Assembly (NCBI GenBank): GCA_963693285.1
Contig: OY848928.1
Location: 1,116,501-1,180,500 of the forward strand
Direction: 5' to 3'
Source: Xestospongia muta
Taxonomy: Eukaryota; Porifera; Demospongiae; Haplosclerida; Petrosiidae
DNA: 64,000 nucleotides
The notes beneath the pieces are model-generated. The model was not told the origin of the DNA. It saw nothing but the letters and a program-made list of their open reading frames with translations, and did not search any database. Below, one piece after another: positions 63,021 through 64,000 of the stretch (position 1 is the first letter of the stretch; each line of letters opens with the position of its first letter). The translations under genes were made by a program, and so were the position numbers.

Positions 63021-64000
63021 TTATTGAATTATATTACTGACTATACATATGCACACGCAATCAATTAGTATAAGGTGCCAATGAAAAAGCACTTTCAGGA
63101 ATAGATTCACACAATTCAAAAGAAGAACAAATACAAAGCCACGGTAAGCAAACAAAACTAAAACAATGATGTAGAAATCAGATGAAGGGTTGTCAAACTC
63201 TTTTGCTTTCTGTGGGTAATAGAGTCCTCCAATAGCCAAAAGGATCAATTTATAATGAAGTATGTTTCAATTCTGTTCTGACCTCTTCCTTTAAATGGTT
63301 AAAGAGTTTCATGAAGAAAGAGCAAGCAAGCTACAAATACTGCTATGCTAAAGGTATTTTCAGAATAATTAGTAGTTCCTACAATAATCAAAAGAGGAAC
63401 TCGAATCACACAACGAAATCCAATCCAAAAGGTAAATTTAGTCTTGAATGGATTCCAAAATGTATCAAAAATTGGCTTGAAATGTAGAACTAAATACTGT
63501 CCAAGTTGAGTCCTACTTAGTGCATATGGTAGGCATAGAAAAATCAATGAAAATAGAATAATATAAAAAGCTAAGAGACCTGCTGCTACAAACACTAGAA
63601 AACATGTACTCCATTACCATAGATAACATTAGGATCAGTACGCCAGCCAACGTATGTATCAGAGGGACTGTAAATTTTAATAAAGCTTAATAATTCAACA
63701 CATGTTGTCACAATAGAGGTATAACAAAGTAACAAAAGAATAGCAAAAGGTCTTGTAGCAGAGAACCCTCCCTTGGAAATTCTTTTTGAGCGTCTAGCTA
63801 AGAAGACAAACACAAACATTAAGAAAAATAATGTAAACAAAAATGTGAGACCTGTTCATCCCAGAGAATCTATTCTATTATAGATACCAGTGCCATCACT
63901 GATAAAAGGTACTAAAGTTGGTATAAAGAAACTTATAATATTGCTGTAGAAAATGACTCCATTTAAATATCCTTCTGTAACTATAAAAGTCAGGAAAGCT
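63021..64000 (-). pseudogene. Decayed multi-membrane-span receptor-like gene (partial)
   Basis: On the minus strand, successive hydrophobic segments follow the order of a multi-span C-terminal domain I associate with large families in sponges and choanoflagellates. The segments are EGYLNGVIFYSNII, then a span near RRSKRISKGG, then WRTDPNVIYGNG, KPIFDTFWNPFKTKFTFWIG, PFKGRGQNRIETYFIIN and ILLAIGGLYYPQ. The frame is broken by a TGA at 63856-63858, a one-base loss near 63594, a TAA at 63299-63301 where a Gln codon (CAA) would fit, and a one-base loss near 63246. Restoring continuity across each lesion gives the expected family order, which argues for a recently dead gene rather than introns. The N-terminal part lies beyond the window. 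Confidence 0.6.

Noticed and set aside
62314..64000. A single gene combining the multi-span segments and the GPCR exon
   Set aside because: No phase-compatible donor was found between 63021 and 63248, and the two parts belong to different receptor families; kept as an open question.

Overview
The window is eukaryotic and animal-like. It is AT-rich, with dense genes split by short GT-AG introns (mostly 40-150 bp), microsatellites and small inverted-repeat transposons. Gene content (Sufu, RPAP2, DENND4, eEF2, CYP20-type P450s, a Death-domain protein with a 2A-like leader, a giant TSP1/Ig/PLAC protein and a multi-membrane-span receptor-like family) suggests a demosponge such as Amphimedon. The species is inference; the gene calls rest on the reading frames. 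Exon boundaries were placed by eye. For eEF2, CYP20 copy B, Sufu, the coiled-coil gene, RPAP2, DENND4, the small 140-aa gene and TSP1/Ig copy 1, the summed coding exons are an exact multiple of three, which supports the models.

Layout. 1-1.3 kb: minus-strand 5' end of a gene with a hydrophobic leader, a 2A-type motif and a Death domain. 1.9-6.1 kb: eEF2 (minus, 17 coding exons). 6.5-11.3 kb: two tandem CYP20-like P450 genes (plus); the first is decayed, the second intact. 11.5-12.4 kb: unrecognised 140-aa gene (minus), head-to-head with Sufu (plus, 12.5-14.6 kb), start codons 44 bp apart. 14.8-18.3 kb: coiled-coil protein (minus). 18.6-20.3 kb: RPAP2 (minus), divergent from DENND4 (plus, 20.7-30.1 kb).

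29.2-62.4 kb is a tandem segmental duplication. The unit, 29206-44800, holds the DENND4 3' end plus a complete minus-strand gene for a secreted protein of 2926 aa. That protein has about ten copies of a repeat module I do not recognise, then Ig domains, TSP1 repeats and a PLAC-like tail. The second copy (46.1-61.9 kb) has the same exons and would encode 2940 aa but for one extra base. The junction at 44800/44801 joins a GPCR-gene fragment to a dead DENND4 fragment, so the ancestral order was DENND4 - TSP1/Ig gene - GPCR. One intron of copy 2 has gained two transposons: a 296-bp hAT-like element and a 1141-bp element with long terminal inverted repeats, a 9-bp target duplication and a broken RecQ-helicase fragment.

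62.3-64 kb: the last exon of an adhesion-GPCR-like gene (minus) and, next to it, a decayed multi-membrane-span gene with four lesions.

The housekeeping genes share no pathway. The most unusual material is the duplicated repeat/Ig/TSP1 matrix protein, the 2A-Death leader and the RecQ-carrying element.
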